Assembly (NCBI RefSeq): GCF_000760695.4
Contig: NZ_JHEG04000001.1
Span: 5,710,204 to 5,774,203, forward strand
Origin: Tolypothrix bouteillei VB521301
GTDB lineage: Bacteria > Cyanobacteriota > Cyanobacteriia > Cyanobacteriales > Nostocaceae
Direction of reading: 5' to 3'
DNA: 64,000 nucleotides
The position numbers and the translations under genes are program-made. Positions 18,301 through 25,955 of this stretch are shown piece after piece. Positions within the stretch are counted from its first letter, which is position 1. Each line of letters opens with the position of its first letter. A model generated the notes under the pieces. The model ran no database searches and was not told where the DNA came from. It saw only the letters and a list, made by a program, of their open reading frames with translations.

Positions 18301-20478
18301 ATCTCGTAGTTCTTGAGGTCGCTCATTCCACCAATGCTCCCACAATTCTCGCAATGGCAAACGAGTTAAAGCTTCCTCCAAGGTTTTCTTGTAATCTGGT
18401 GCTGAAAAGTTTTTACCAACACTACCCAGTAATTCTTCTGTATTCCCCTGCCCGGTTTCAATAATAACAACAGTCTGGCGGTGTTCGTGGATAAGGTTAT
18501 CAAGAGACTTGAGACAAGCCACAGCCGCAGGAGTCACGAATACGCGAGGATGCTGAACTTGGGGCTGAACCCGTGGACTGAGTTCCTTGGGATCGACCAG
18601 TCCCAGTCCATCCTTTAAGGTTGGCACATCATCACTTTCAGTATTTAAAATAACTTCTAATAGTTCAGTTTCTGCTGTTGTTCGCTTTTTGCGGTGCAAT
18701 TCGTACTCTCTAACACGGGCTTGACATTTGCTAACGGCACGCTCTTTAGCTATCATTTCTCGCAGCAGTTCCAGCCCTGCAAGACGTCGATTGACGTTAC
18801 CAGCACCAAGTAATCTTTCCGCAGAAGCTAAAGTTTCCTCATCCGACTGCTTGAGCAACAGCCCCAGGATACCCCGCCGCAAATACGCCGACTTCCGAGT
18901 TAACCGCTGCTCTAAATTTGTTGCTTCCACGACTGAAATATGACAAGTGGCAAGAGCTGCCAATGCTGCTTGCTGTACCCAACTACTTACATCACCTACC
19001 AGCGAAAACAAAGCATTGCGAATTTCATCATCCCACGGCTTTTCATCAGCCAATATTCTCGCCACCTCGCTGCGCTTATCAGCACTCATGAGAGACAAGT
19101 AGGGAAGCAACCGCTTGGGAGAACGCACCCCCAAATTACTGACTAAAGCATCTGCAACCGCTTTTTGTTCTGCTTTCAGTGTTATCCAATTCCAAACCAA
19201 AGGTTGTAAACTTTCTAACTGCTTGGGAAAACGTGGCAGAATTCGTTCTAAACGTTCAAATATATCGATATGTTGTAAGCTATGATCGGGATGTTCTACC
19301 TCCATCAAAGCAAGAGTGACAATACGTAAATCCTCATCCTCAAAAGCTGGTAAAAGTGCAACTTGCGCTTCAGGGACTTTTAGTTGACTCAGCAAATAAA
19401 CTGCAACAAAACGACACTCGACATCAGGATGATTGAGAAACTCCGATATCCTAGCAATAGCAGCAATCGCATCCTCAAACGCCAGCGTCCACAAGGCAAA
19501 ATAAACCCTTTGAGCATTTTCCTTCTCTTCCCTTTCTCTGCGCCCCTGCACCTCCTGACTCCTCAAAACTTCCCAACGCAACTCCGAGCTTTCCAAAAAG
19601 CCCAAAATTCCTGTCAAAACCTCCTTAACAACACGGTTATTCACCGACTCCAAATCAAAACCCAACCAGACACCGACAGCCCGAACTATCGCACCAAATC
19701 GGCTCAGATCGTGCTCTAAAATCAATCGCAGCATCCGTCGGAAAGCCTCCGGATGCGCCTCATCGATCGTTTCCAGAATCGTTTGTCTTAAACCCTCCTG
19801 TCGCTGTGCAGTCAACAGCAAATTTTCCACAAATGCCCAACCATCAGGACGAGAAGCAATCAGCAAAGCGCGGGTTACATGGCATCCCATCGCCCCAATT
19901 TCATGTTCTCCCCGTGCCGATGCTAGGAGAATGTTAAAAATTTCTTCTCCCTGGGAATCCCCTGTATCGATCGCGGCTGCAAACAAAATTCCCAAGGTAT
20001 CTTCTGTATAAGCTCCAATGTAGGCGCACCAGGCAGCAAACCAACTTAGATCTCGGTCATATCCTTCGACAATGTAAACCAGATTGCTCAACCAATCACA
20101 ACGCCTTGATTGGGTAAGTTCTGGGTTCGATGGAACACGGAACGATTTGCGAAGGTAACCAGACTGATAGGGAAGACGAGAGAACAATTGCCATGCTTGT
20201 TCCACATAAATACCTATCTGAGGGAAAAGCGCCGCAAATAGAGTTTCCCTTTCCTCTGAGTTGAAACGATCGAGCTTTTTAGCAGCAACCAATAGAGCTT
20301 CTCTAGCTTCCCAGTACCCAGCGAGAGGCTGACCATCTGAGTGCAGCCCTAAAATTCCCCATCCAATTTCACGAAGTGTTTCCGGTAGATGGGCGATACT
20401 CTCAACTCGCCTTTGTTTCCAATCCTGAATGCGGATAGCTTGAAGTTGCGCTTTTGCCTGTTCTGGATTTAACACCAT
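15349..20478 (-). CDS. Giant DUF4132-type protein with HEAT-like N-terminal region, 1709 aa
   Basis: 1709 aa, the largest gene here. The N-terminal ~600 residues are HEAT-like helical repeats (for example around VECRFVAVYLLSQLKVPEAQ and VSSWVQQAALAALATCH). The middle has an acidic Trp/Tyr-rich insert (about 835-890) containing a 19-residue tandem duplication. The C-terminal ~600 residues (ISQKRLIELAFYAPQWASYV onward, ending near VHLGSGIVHRQPGGALCIVP) match my memory of DUF4132/MolR-like proteins (E. coli YehI relatives). That family is often next to MoxR ATPase and VWA genes; none is here. It begins directly after the TAA of the 145-aa gene (TAA|ATG), with the GGGAGGA Shine-Dalgarno inside that gene. 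No signal peptide. Function unknown. Confidence 0.75.
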   Translation of the reverse strand: MVLNPEQAKAQLQAIRIQDWKQRRVESIAHLPETLREIGWGILGLHSDGQPLAGYWEAREALLVAAKKLDRFNSEERETLFAALFPQIGIYVEQAWQLFSRLPYQSGYLRKSFRVPSNPELTQSRRCDWLSNLVYIVEGYDRDLSWFAAWCAYIGAYTEDTLGILFAAAIDTGDSQGEEIFNILLASARGEHEIGAMGCHVTRALLIASRPDGWAFVENLLLTAQRQEGLRQTILETIDEAHPEAFRRMLRLILEHDLSRFGAIVRAVGVWLGFDLESVNNRVVKEVLTGILGFLESSELRWEVLRSQEVQGRREREEKENAQRVYFALWTLAFEDAIAAIARISEFLNHPDVECRFVAVYLLSQLKVPEAQVALLPAFEDEDLRIVTLALMEVEHPDHSLQHIDIFERLERILPRFPKQLESLQPLVWNWITLKAEQKAVADALVSNLGVRSPKRLLPYLSLMSADKRSEVARILADEKPWDDEIRNALFSLVGDVSSWVQQAALAALATCHISVVEATNLEQRLTRKSAYLRRGILGLLLKQSDEETLASAERLLGAGNVNRRLAGLELLREMIAKERAVSKCQARVREYELHRKKRTTAETELLEVILNTESDDVPTLKDGLGLVDPKELSPRVQPQVQHPRVFVTPAAVACLKSLDNLIHEHRQTVVIIETGQGNTEELLGSVGKNFSAPDYKKTLEEALTRLPLRELWEHWWNERPQELRDADGLDILRVLAPLCHSHCEQIYLEDSWWQEALQTLYADSQECKLRYHVTIEIVCKWLLRLHSPPGAADFLLDAVATIFTLIPEEPEADAPAKSLSVQATLELIPNEELTQVPDGVYDDCDDWENYPTVAAEDIYYIDGTDWENTTGVVAVDTYYVDCSDGFDWWRSSETLLRWLNLAKYHWSVCPQEWNDNQQIRLWQLLHWLKKPSPKLSRHRHELEEVLMAFRLGAATKADLIEQLLVFDCEPGRYELQDLRRVTGRKLPAELVEYPILREVGALCRQRIIEVELMRKDVPTAASVLATAISTVEGSHTLVRLLQAFAKGKFIRGDIYVSSKADVLCHLIRVSFPAESDTPQEFAQQASAAKISQKRLIELAFYAPQWASYVEAALNWSGFAEAVWWIHAHIQDYKWWYVDEEIRETWTAQVSDRTPLSGQNLTDGAVDVDWFARIYKVLGKEKWRELDKVAKYASKGHRYKRVQLFANAMLGQIEKAALVTSITQKRHQDSVRALGLLPLAKGKKRNSDLLERYQIIQDFLRTSRQFGSQKQANELLAARIAMENLARTAGYPDPQRLEWAMEAQAVADLVDNPLTVAVDGVTISLAIAQTGEAKITAIKQGKPLKSIPAKAKKDPKVKELQVRKQEISRQASRMRLSLEQAMCRGDTFTREELQQLSKHPVLSPMLAKLIFLGEEGELGYLVQQGQALQSQGDRITPITSSHFQIAHPYNLLQTGEWHLWQQDCFRKGRTQPFKQVFRELYILTQAEKAEGTISRRYAGHQVYTRQALGLFAQRGWVTHLDEGVRRTFHELGIAVWVTFVNGFFTSIAADGLTIEGTYFSKQGEWKPLPLEEIPPQIFSEAMRDLDLVVSVAHQSSVDPEASASTVEMRASLIRETCRLLKLTNVKHQGSRAFIEGHLGSYSVHLGSGIVHRQPGGALCIVPAYSQHRRRLFLPFADNDPKTAEIVSKVLLLARDKEIQDPTILSQILK

Positions 20479-20916
20479 TTATCCTCCCACCAGTGGTACT
20501 AAGCGCAAAAAGGTAAGGTGACTGTTGGGTTTGAGATAGACTTCCCCATCTAAGTCCAGCTGCTGTTCTTCATCAACAAAAACAAAGTACAGACCATCCT
20601 TAAAAGCTTGCAAAGCGTTGTCTACAGCCGCTTGTGAATCCACTTCGTGCTGTAGGACACGTCCTCCCATTTCTACTTTTCCCAGTTCCACGCCCTGCTG
20701 AATTTGTGATTTTGTAAGTACGTGGGTTAATCGTCGCTGCTCTTGCCTGGTGCAAAAAGCTTCTATATCTTTCAGTATAATTTCGGTAAGCAACTCTCGG
20801 AGTGTTAAACGGTTACTATCGGAAGAGAATTCAATTGGGAGAGGAACGCACCAATTAGCAAATAAAGGTTTAGCACGTCCCAATAGCTTGCCTTCAATAG
20901 CGACGGTGAGTTGCAT
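20479..20916 (-). CDS. Hypothetical protein, 145 aa, coupled to the DUF4132 gene
   Basis: First gene of a two-gene unit. It is a cytosolic-looking, strand-rich protein. It starts MQLTVAIEGKLLGRAKPLF, has a helical centre (LRELLTEIILKDIEAFCTRQ, then LTHVLTKSQIQQGVELGKVE), and ends with FVFVDEEQQLDLDGEVYLKP and LTFLRLVPLVGG. The C-terminal part has the feel of a ubiquitin-like or TGS-like strand pattern, but I cannot support a family. The stop codon abuts the next start (TAA|ATG) and its last codons carry that gene's ribosome binding site, so the two products are probably made in step and may interact. Function unknown. Confidence 0.8.
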   Translation of the reverse strand: MQLTVAIEGKLLGRAKPLFANWCVPLPIEFSSDSNRLTLRELLTEIILKDIEAFCTRQEQRRLTHVLTKSQIQQGVELGKVEMGGRVLQHEVDSQAAVDNALQAFKDGLYFVFVDEEQQLDLDGEVYLKPNSHLTFLRLVPLVGG

Positions 20917-21188
20917 AAATCACACTTGATTGCTGTTACCAGTTTAACTGAGGCAAATTGCGATCGCCATTTCTTGCCATGACGTAATCCAAAACTCTAT
21001 CAGTGGTTTGGGCAACAAATTGCACGCGTGACGTGATATTGGTATTACAGCAGCTCAATTTCTACCAATTAAGTGTTAATCGCTCGTGGCTTATGGCAGT
21101 TGGCAGTTAGCCATGAGTTAATAGCACTGGAAATTAAGCATCGCAATATTTAGCTGTGTTGAGTGTCAAAAATTGTTAAGGGGAAATA

Positions 21189-21680
21189 ATGTTGAGAAGA
21201 GTTATTGGCATTTTGGCGGCTACTGTTTTGCTGACGTTTCAATTTATTGTTGGTGATGCGTCAGCAGTGGAACTAGATGCAGCTACCCGCACTGTAAAAT
21301 TAAATGAACAAGGTGAGAGTGTTGTTCTCAGCCTCCAACAAGTTAAATCAGGCAAAAGCTTATTTCAATACGCTTGCGCTCAATGTCACGTTGGCGGTGT
21401 GACCAAGACCAATCAAAACGTAGGGCTAGAACCAGAGACTCTAGCAGGGGCAACTCCACCTCGCGATAACATTGAAGCGTTGGTGGACTACATGAAAAAT
21501 CCCACAACTTACGATGGCGAGGAGGAAATCTCTGAATTACATCCGAGCACCAAGAGTGCTGATATTTTCACAGAAATGAGAAATCTAAAGGATGACGATT
21601 TAGTAGATATTGCCGGTCATATTCTCTTACAACCCAAGGTTATTGGTTCCAGATGGGGCGGCGGTAAAATATATTACTAA
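21189..21680 (+). CDS. psbV: Cytochrome c550 of photosystem II
   Basis: 163 aa. A signal peptide (about 1-26, ending DASA) sends it to the thylakoid lumen. The mature protein has one c-type haem site, C63-A-Q-C66-H67, and the distal His ligand H118 in SELHPST, so the haem is bis-His as in PSII cytochrome c550. The C-terminus (RWGGGKIYY) is the classic PsbV tail. It is an extrinsic subunit that stabilises the Mn4CaO5 cluster. A clear AAGGGGA Shine-Dalgarno precedes ATG 21189. It lies just upstream of petE on the same strand, an order I remember from Anabaena PCC 7120. Confidence 0.97.
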   Translation: MLRRVIGILAATVLLTFQFIVGDASAVELDAATRTVKLNEQGESVVLSLQQVKSGKSLFQYACAQCHVGGVTKTNQNVGLEPETLAGATPPRDNIEALVDYMKNPTTYDGEEEISELHPSTKSADIFTEMRNLKDDDLVDIAGHILLQPKVIGSRWGGGKIYY

Positions 21681-21704
21681 ATCCAGGTGAACCATCCAGT
21701 CAAT

Positions 21705-21808
21705 AGTCAACAGTCTGTCGTCAATGGTTAACGGTCTATAGTCAAATAACGATTTCGTTATGGACTTTTGAGAGCAAACTATGGGCGATAGACTGTGGAC
21801 TGTTGACT
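21705..21808. repeat. Inverted repeat in the psbV-petE spacer
   Basis: AGTCAACAGTC (21705-21715) pairs with GACTGTTGACT (21798-21808), and inner bases also pair in part (GTCTATAGTC region against GGCGATAGAC). The long arms with an imperfect loop lie just after psbV. It could end the psbV transcript, but there is no T-run, so it may be only a spacer repeat. Confidence 0.4.
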
Positions 21809-21942
21809 CTCTTTGTTTGGGGAGTAGGGAAGTGCGACGAGCAACGTCAGAGCAGGGGTCGATCGCTAAGTGTATTTCAGCAGCTAAAGGCTTAGTTACT
21901 ATCTAACCTATCGTCGGCTGCTGCTTAAAAAAAAGTATCTAC

Positions 21943-21953
21943 GACAGATTGTC
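21943..21953 (+). promoter_or_regulatory. GACAGATTGTC dyad upstream of petE (candidate copper-switch operator)
   Basis: An 11-bp dyad GACA-GAT-TGTC, 66 bases before the petE start. The identical 11-mer, in the same orientation relative to the gene, lies upstream of the cytochrome c6 gene (61211-61221, minus strand). In Synechocystis the BlaI/CopY-type regulator PetR controls both petE and petJ; my memory of its site is GAC-N5-GTC, which both copies fit. Binding is inferred. Confidence 0.6.
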
Positions 21954-22018
21954 ATATTTGGGCTAATTTTTATTTAAAATGAATAGTGAAAGATAAAACC
22001 TGCTGTTAGGAGAAAGGT

Positions 22019-22438
22019 ATGACATTCATTGCGTCAAGTTTACGGCGCTTTGGCTTAGCATTGTTAACACTCTTTTTAGTAGTTAGCAGCTTTGCAGTTT
22101 TCACTCCCAGTGCTTCTGCTGATACATACACTATAAAATTGGGTAGTGATAAGGGAATGCTGGCGTTTGAACCAAGCAAGTTGACAGTTAAACCAGGGGA
22201 CACCATTAAGTGGGTTAACAATAAAGTTCCTCCCCACAACGTTGTGTTTGATGCCGCTAAAAACCCTGCTAAAAGCGCTGATGTAGCTAAGAGCTTCTCT
22301 CACAAGCAGTTGCTCATGAGCCCCGGTCAAGAATACGAAACAACTATCCCAGCAGACGCAACTCCTGGTGACTACACCTTCTATTGCGAACCTCACCGTG
22401 GTGCGGGTATGGTTGGTAAACTCACTGTTGCAGGCTAG
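22019..22438 (+). CDS. petE: Plastocyanin
   Basis: 139 aa. A signal peptide of about 34 residues (ending PSASA) precedes a 105-residue mature protein that starts DTYTIKLGSD. All four copper ligands are present: H73 (in PPHNVVFD), C123, H126 (in YCEPHRGAGM) and M131. It carries electrons from cytochrome b6f to photosystem I (or to cytochrome oxidase) in the thylakoid lumen. A strong AGGAGAAAGG site precedes ATG 22019. The GACAGATTGTC dyad upstream suggests copper-dependent control with petJ. A large hairpin with a T-run follows the gene. Confidence 0.98.
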   Translation: MTFIASSLRRFGLALLTLFLVVSSFAVFTPSASADTYTIKLGSDKGMLAFEPSKLTVKPGDTIKWVNNKVPPHNVVFDAAKNPAKSADVAKSFSHKQLLMSPGQEYETTIPADATPGDYTFYCEPHRGAGMVGKLTVAG

Positions 22439-22515
22439 TAGAGACACCTTTAACTCAAAATACTTTCCCCGACCAAGTACGCGAGAATCGCAGCCGCTTA
22501 GAGGGGAATATTGAT

Positions 22516-22588
22516 GGTGACGAGTTTTATCCTCTCTTATGGTGATAAGAGCGATAGAGGAGGGGAAGCTCGTCACCGTAAATTTTTT
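22516..22588 (+). terminator. Hairpin terminator after petE
   Basis: GGTGACGAG (22516-22524) pairs with CTCGTCACC (22569-22577), with inner complementarity (CTCTTAT against ATAAGAG). A T-run follows at 22583-22588. The position 80 bases after petE fits a factor-independent terminator. Confidence 0.6.
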
Positions 22589-22708
22589 ATAGGAAAAAGA
22601 AAAATCGCGTTTGACACAAGGCTTTTCAGTAAAGCTTCTAGCAGACCGTAAAATATTTACTGGAGCGGTTTTTTTAGTTGCACCGAAGCCAGTTACAAGG
22701 AGAAGCCC

Positions 22709-23053
22709 TTGAAAAAAGTGTTATTGGTTGTGTTCGCGATCGCAGTATTAGTTATATTTACGTTTACGAGTTCAGTTCTTGCAGCCGAAACGTCCAATGG
22801 TGCTCAAATTTTTAAAGATAACTGTGCTTCTTGTCATATAGGTGGAGGAAACATCCTTATTGGCGAAAAAAATTTAAAAAAGGAAGCTTTATTAAGTTAT
22901 CTGGAAAATTTTGAAACCGATTCCATTCAAGCGATTGTTTATCAAGTACAAAATGGTAAAAATGCCATGCCTCCTTTTAAAGGAAAATTAAGCGAATCAG
23001 AAATTTTACAGGTTGCTGCTTATGTTTTCCAAAAAGCCGAACAAGGCTGGTAA
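22709..23053 (+). CDS. Cytochrome c6-like protein (second copy)
   Basis: 114 aa, starting at TTG 22709 with AAGGAG upstream. The signal peptide ends near VLA (about 1-25). Class I cytochrome c haem site C39-A-S-C42-H43, axial Met M87 in NAMPPF, and a C-terminal helix EILQVAAYVFQKA. It is a lumenal electron carrier like cytochrome c6, but differs from the canonical copy at 60795-61133. It has an insertion-like stretch (GGGNILIGEK, LENFETDS) and lacks the GACAGATTGTC dyad upstream. It may be one of the cytochrome c6-like proteins (c6B/c6C type), whose role is unclear. It sits right after petE. Confidence 0.85.
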   Translation: MKKVLLVVFAIAVLVIFTFTSSVLAAETSNGAQIFKDNCASCHIGGGNILIGEKNLKKEALLSYLENFETDSIQAIVYQVQNGKNAMPPFKGKLSESEILQVAAYVFQKAEQGW

Positions 23054-23081
23054 AAAAATCCTCTGGCTTACACACCAGAGG
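23052..23081 (-). terminator. Hairpin terminator, mainly for the minus-strand TonB-like gene
   Basis: CCTCTGG (23060-23066) pairs with CCAGAGG (23075-23081). The A-run at 23052-23058 becomes a T-run when read on the minus strand, so the best use is to end transcription from the TonB-like gene. A second hairpin (AGTGGTTAG/CTAACCACT, 23117-23144) lies between. Confidence 0.55.
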
Positions 23082-23151
23082 CTATCTTAATCGGGAAGCA
23101 AAGGTTTATTTTTATTAGTGGTTAGTTGTTCACCACTAACCACTAACCAAC

Positions 23152-24858
23152 TTAACGATTCTCAAGCTGTCTTTTTTCTCGAATTTGGCGTAATTGCCGT
23201 ATGAGTTTGTTTGGTTCATTAGAAGCTGAAGGCTTGTTGCTCTCTTCTTCCTGCGGTTGCGATGCTTGTTCTTGACTGGCTTGAGAAGTCGGTGCAGGCT
23301 GCTTGATAACTACCTGCTGTGGTTGAGATGATTGTTCGCGATCGCTTTGGGGTATTGTTACGGGCTGCTCGATCTTGGCTTCGCGTCGAGACGCTTGCTG
23401 GGGATTGGCTGGTAATACTAACGGAGTCCGCTTCAGAACCACTTCTCGATTGGTTTGTGTCACGGCTGCTGCTTCATTACCTTGAGGACGCAAACCACTG
23501 GCGCGATTGGTTTGGGGTTCTTTAGAAGATCCCTGTAAATTGACTCTTTGAGATTGACTGACGTTATCTTCTTGTCGTTCTTGAGGTAATTGAGGATTTA
23601 ACTTTGGCGAACGCAAACGCTGAATAAGATTCTTTTGTGGATTGGAAGATGCTTGTACGGGAGTGGTTTGAGAGGGAGCAACGATTTCTTGAATCGTTTC
23701 TGGTTTGCTAACATCACTGTCGGATCTAAAAGCGATGTTAAATGGGTAAAATTTTGGTTTGCCGTTTGCTGATGTCGGGTTGTTTTGAAAATATTCTCTG
23801 ATATATTCTCTCGCAGCCGTTTTCATCTCAGACGAGATTGAGTTATTGCGAAAGTTGATAGATTCTACTTGACCTTGGCTGTTGATCACCAAATCACCAT
23901 CAACATTGCCTTCTTGAGCAACTTTTGAATTAACTGTTGCTGATATAGGCAGTCGTGTTTCGATGTTTGGGTATTGCCCTTTGATTTCCAAAAAGCGGTC
24001 AGTCGAAGAAGTTGTGCGTGATAACATCTCCCGAGATGCCACGGATGGCAATCCAGGCACTTTTACACCAGATTCTTGTTGCGGCAATTGCTCTATTTGA
24101 GGACCCAAAGCTATATTATGTTCAGCTTTTGGAGCTTCGCCAAGAGGAATGAGTGGTTTATAAGGGGAGGCGCTAGATACTTCCGTTCCTGGCTGTGTCG
24201 TTTGTGATGCCACGTTTCCATCTGCTGGCATTGGCATTTGCTCGGGAGTCACAGGAGCACCATTGTTAATCATCTCCTGTTGCTGCCTCAAATTAGCCGC
24301 TTGTACTGGAGGTACACTGTAAGGAATTGGAGAGCTAGTGAGGGGCTTAGCCTCGCCCAAGCTTACCCTTGGGTTTTGGTATCGAGGAAAAGGTTGTACT
24401 TGTTGACTGTATGAGGGTCTAATTTGGAAATCCCTGCTTGAGGCAATTTTTACAGACTGACTTTTTGGGAAAGACGCGATCGATACGTTAGTTGAGCTTG
24501 GTAGAGGAGGAATTGTCAAATTGCTAGCTGTTGCCGTTGGCGGTGGCAAAGGAGGTAATGCTGGAGTTGATTGAGGCAGCAAATTTGGTGGGGGGACTTG
24601 CGGAAGTATCGCCGCTTGAGTTGGGAGAGCGATTTGAGGCATGCCAGTTTGTGGCAAACGGTTCATTTCAGCCTGGTTCAACTCAACCAGTCCGACTGTT
24701 TTTGGTTTTGATGTTGATTGTTTGGAGCTAGATTCCATTGGCATCAACGGCATAACAAAAGCAATCACACCGTGAATGCCAAGAGAAGCTAGAGCTGCTA
24801 TCCCAGTAGGCTGGCTTAAGAATTCTGGTATATTTTTCAGTAGGGAAACGTAAGACAT
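23152..24858 (-). CDS. TonB-like proline-rich envelope protein
   Basis: 568 aa. A single N-terminal membrane helix (about 16-40, LASLGIHGVIAFVMPLMPM) is followed by a long Pro/Gln/Ser-rich periplasmic stretch (about 45-290) and a compact domain at about 295-375 (KVAQEGNVDGDLVINSQGQV, then AAREYIREYFQNNP), which resembles the C-terminal domain of TonB/SjdR-like cyanobacterial proteins. A second Gln/Pro/Arg-rich disordered tail follows. TonB proteins transmit energy to outer-membrane receptors; the SjdR type shapes septa in filaments. Here the domain is central rather than C-terminal, which is unusual. No ExbB/ExbD genes are nearby. The TonB-like call is moderate. Confidence 0.6.
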   Translation of the reverse strand: MSYVSLLKNIPEFLSQPTGIAALASLGIHGVIAFVMPLMPMESSSKQSTSKPKTVGLVELNQAEMNRLPQTGMPQIALPTQAAILPQVPPPNLLPQSTPALPPLPPPTATASNLTIPPLPSSTNVSIASFPKSQSVKIASSRDFQIRPSYSQQVQPFPRYQNPRVSLGEAKPLTSSPIPYSVPPVQAANLRQQQEMINNGAPVTPEQMPMPADGNVASQTTQPGTEVSSASPYKPLIPLGEAPKAEHNIALGPQIEQLPQQESGVKVPGLPSVASREMLSRTTSSTDRFLEIKGQYPNIETRLPISATVNSKVAQEGNVDGDLVINSQGQVESINFRNNSISSEMKTAAREYIREYFQNNPTSANGKPKFYPFNIAFRSDSDVSKPETIQEIVAPSQTTPVQASSNPQKNLIQRLRSPKLNPQLPQERQEDNVSQSQRVNLQGSSKEPQTNRASGLRPQGNEAAAVTQTNREVVLKRTPLVLPANPQQASRREAKIEQPVTIPQSDREQSSQPQQVVIKQPAPTSQASQEQASQPQEEESNKPSASNEPNKLIRQLRQIREKRQLENR

Positions 24859-25067
24859 AGCTATTCTCGTTCACTCGGCTCGCTTGGGATTATCTAGCAA
24901 TTTTATATAGATCTAATGAAAAAAGTAGGAACTTTAAGTATCTTCCTCTACAAATAGTAACTTCTTAACAGAGACCGATGACCAGTGAAAAGTAGAAATC
25001 TCTATTTTTGTATACGACGTACTATTTTACTAGAAAGTTGCGCCTGTGGATACACCGACTGAAAGTT

Positions 25068-25130
25068 TGGGGAGTAGGGATCGGGGGTGGGGGGTTAAGG
25101 AAAAAATTAACGTTCTATTCCCTACTCCCC
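25068..25130 (-). terminator. Long inverted repeat downstream of cobI
   Basis: GGGGAGTAGGGA (25069-25080) pairs with TTCCCTACTCCCC (25118-25130), five bases past the cobI stop, in convergent position. It may stop cobI transcription. No strong T-run follows, so it may instead be a spacer repeat. Confidence 0.4.
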
Positions 25131-25134
25131 GATT

Positions 25135-25875
25135 TCAATTGCCGACCTTCACTATCAGCAATGAAAAGTAAGGTAACTTCAAATTTGGGCGATCGCTCAG
25201 GTCTGAATGTACAACCATATCAGGTAAAGTTGCCCTTTCAATTACCCAACTACTTTTTAGCAATCCTTTCTGTTGCAATATTTGCCACACTTGCTCGTAT
25301 ACCGAACTGACTTTTAGAAGTACGACAACATCTGCCCAATCTAAAACTGTTTTTAACTCTTCTACATTATAGATTGCTGGTAACACGACTAGCTTTTGTT
25401 GTCGAATAGTCAACGGTAATCCCAACACCGATGCTGCTGCCACGGGCGAACAAACACCTGGTATAAATTGTACTTTTGCCTCTGGATATTGCTGTTGTAT
25501 TGTCTGTGCTAAATAAGTAAATGTACTGTAGAAACTGACATCACCTTCACAAGCAAAAGCAACATCTTGACCAACTTGTAAATATTGCCAAACCTGTTCT
25601 GCTGCTTTCTGCCATGCTTGTGTCAAAACTTTTAGATCTTGTACGTAAGGAAATGTTAAAGGTAGCAACAATTGCTCCGAACTCAGCCAAGGAGCCACAA
25701 TTGTTTGTGCCATTCCTGCTTTATCCTGCATTCCTGCAGGGAATGCGACTACCGATGATTTTTGAAGTAACCGGAGACCTTTGACAGTAATCAGTTCTGG
25801 ATCTCCCGCCCCTACGCTGATGCCGTAAAGAGTGCCAATCCTACTACTGACCGATAACCAACGACCAATGACCAT
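25135..25875 (-). CDS. cobI: Precorrin-2 C20-methyltransferase
   Basis: 246 aa of the tetrapyrrole SAM-methyltransferase family. The N-terminal motif GTLYGISVGAGDPELITVKG is the conserved first loop; the second conserved loop is VAFACEGDVSFYSTFTYLAQ, and PGVCSPVAAASVLGLPL follows. The D-x-S-x-Y-S-T pattern is typical of CobI/CbiL, which methylates precorrin-2 (or cobalt-factor II) at C-20 in cobalamin synthesis in the cytosol. About 14 residues precede the usual start at GTLYG, so translation may begin slightly later. No riboswitch is seen in the 80-base spacer shared with the divergent cytochrome b gene. Confidence 0.9.
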   Translation of the reverse strand: MVIGRWLSVSSRIGTLYGISVGAGDPELITVKGLRLLQKSSVVAFPAGMQDKAGMAQTIVAPWLSSEQLLLPLTFPYVQDLKVLTQAWQKAAEQVWQYLQVGQDVAFACEGDVSFYSTFTYLAQTIQQQYPEAKVQFIPGVCSPVAAASVLGLPLTIRQQKLVVLPAIYNVEELKTVLDWADVVVLLKVSSVYEQVWQILQQKGLLKSSWVIERATLPDMVVHSDLSDRPNLKLPYFSLLIVKVGN

Positions 25876-25955
25876 TATCTTTAAATATTTTTAAGATTCT
25901 TAGATACAATTTAATAAAAATAAACATTTGTTGAAAAACAAGGAGTACGAGAACC

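Noticed and set aside
25876..25955. Cobalamin riboswitch before cobI
   Set aside because: The spacer is only 80 bases, shared with a divergent gene, and has no B12-box-like sequence.
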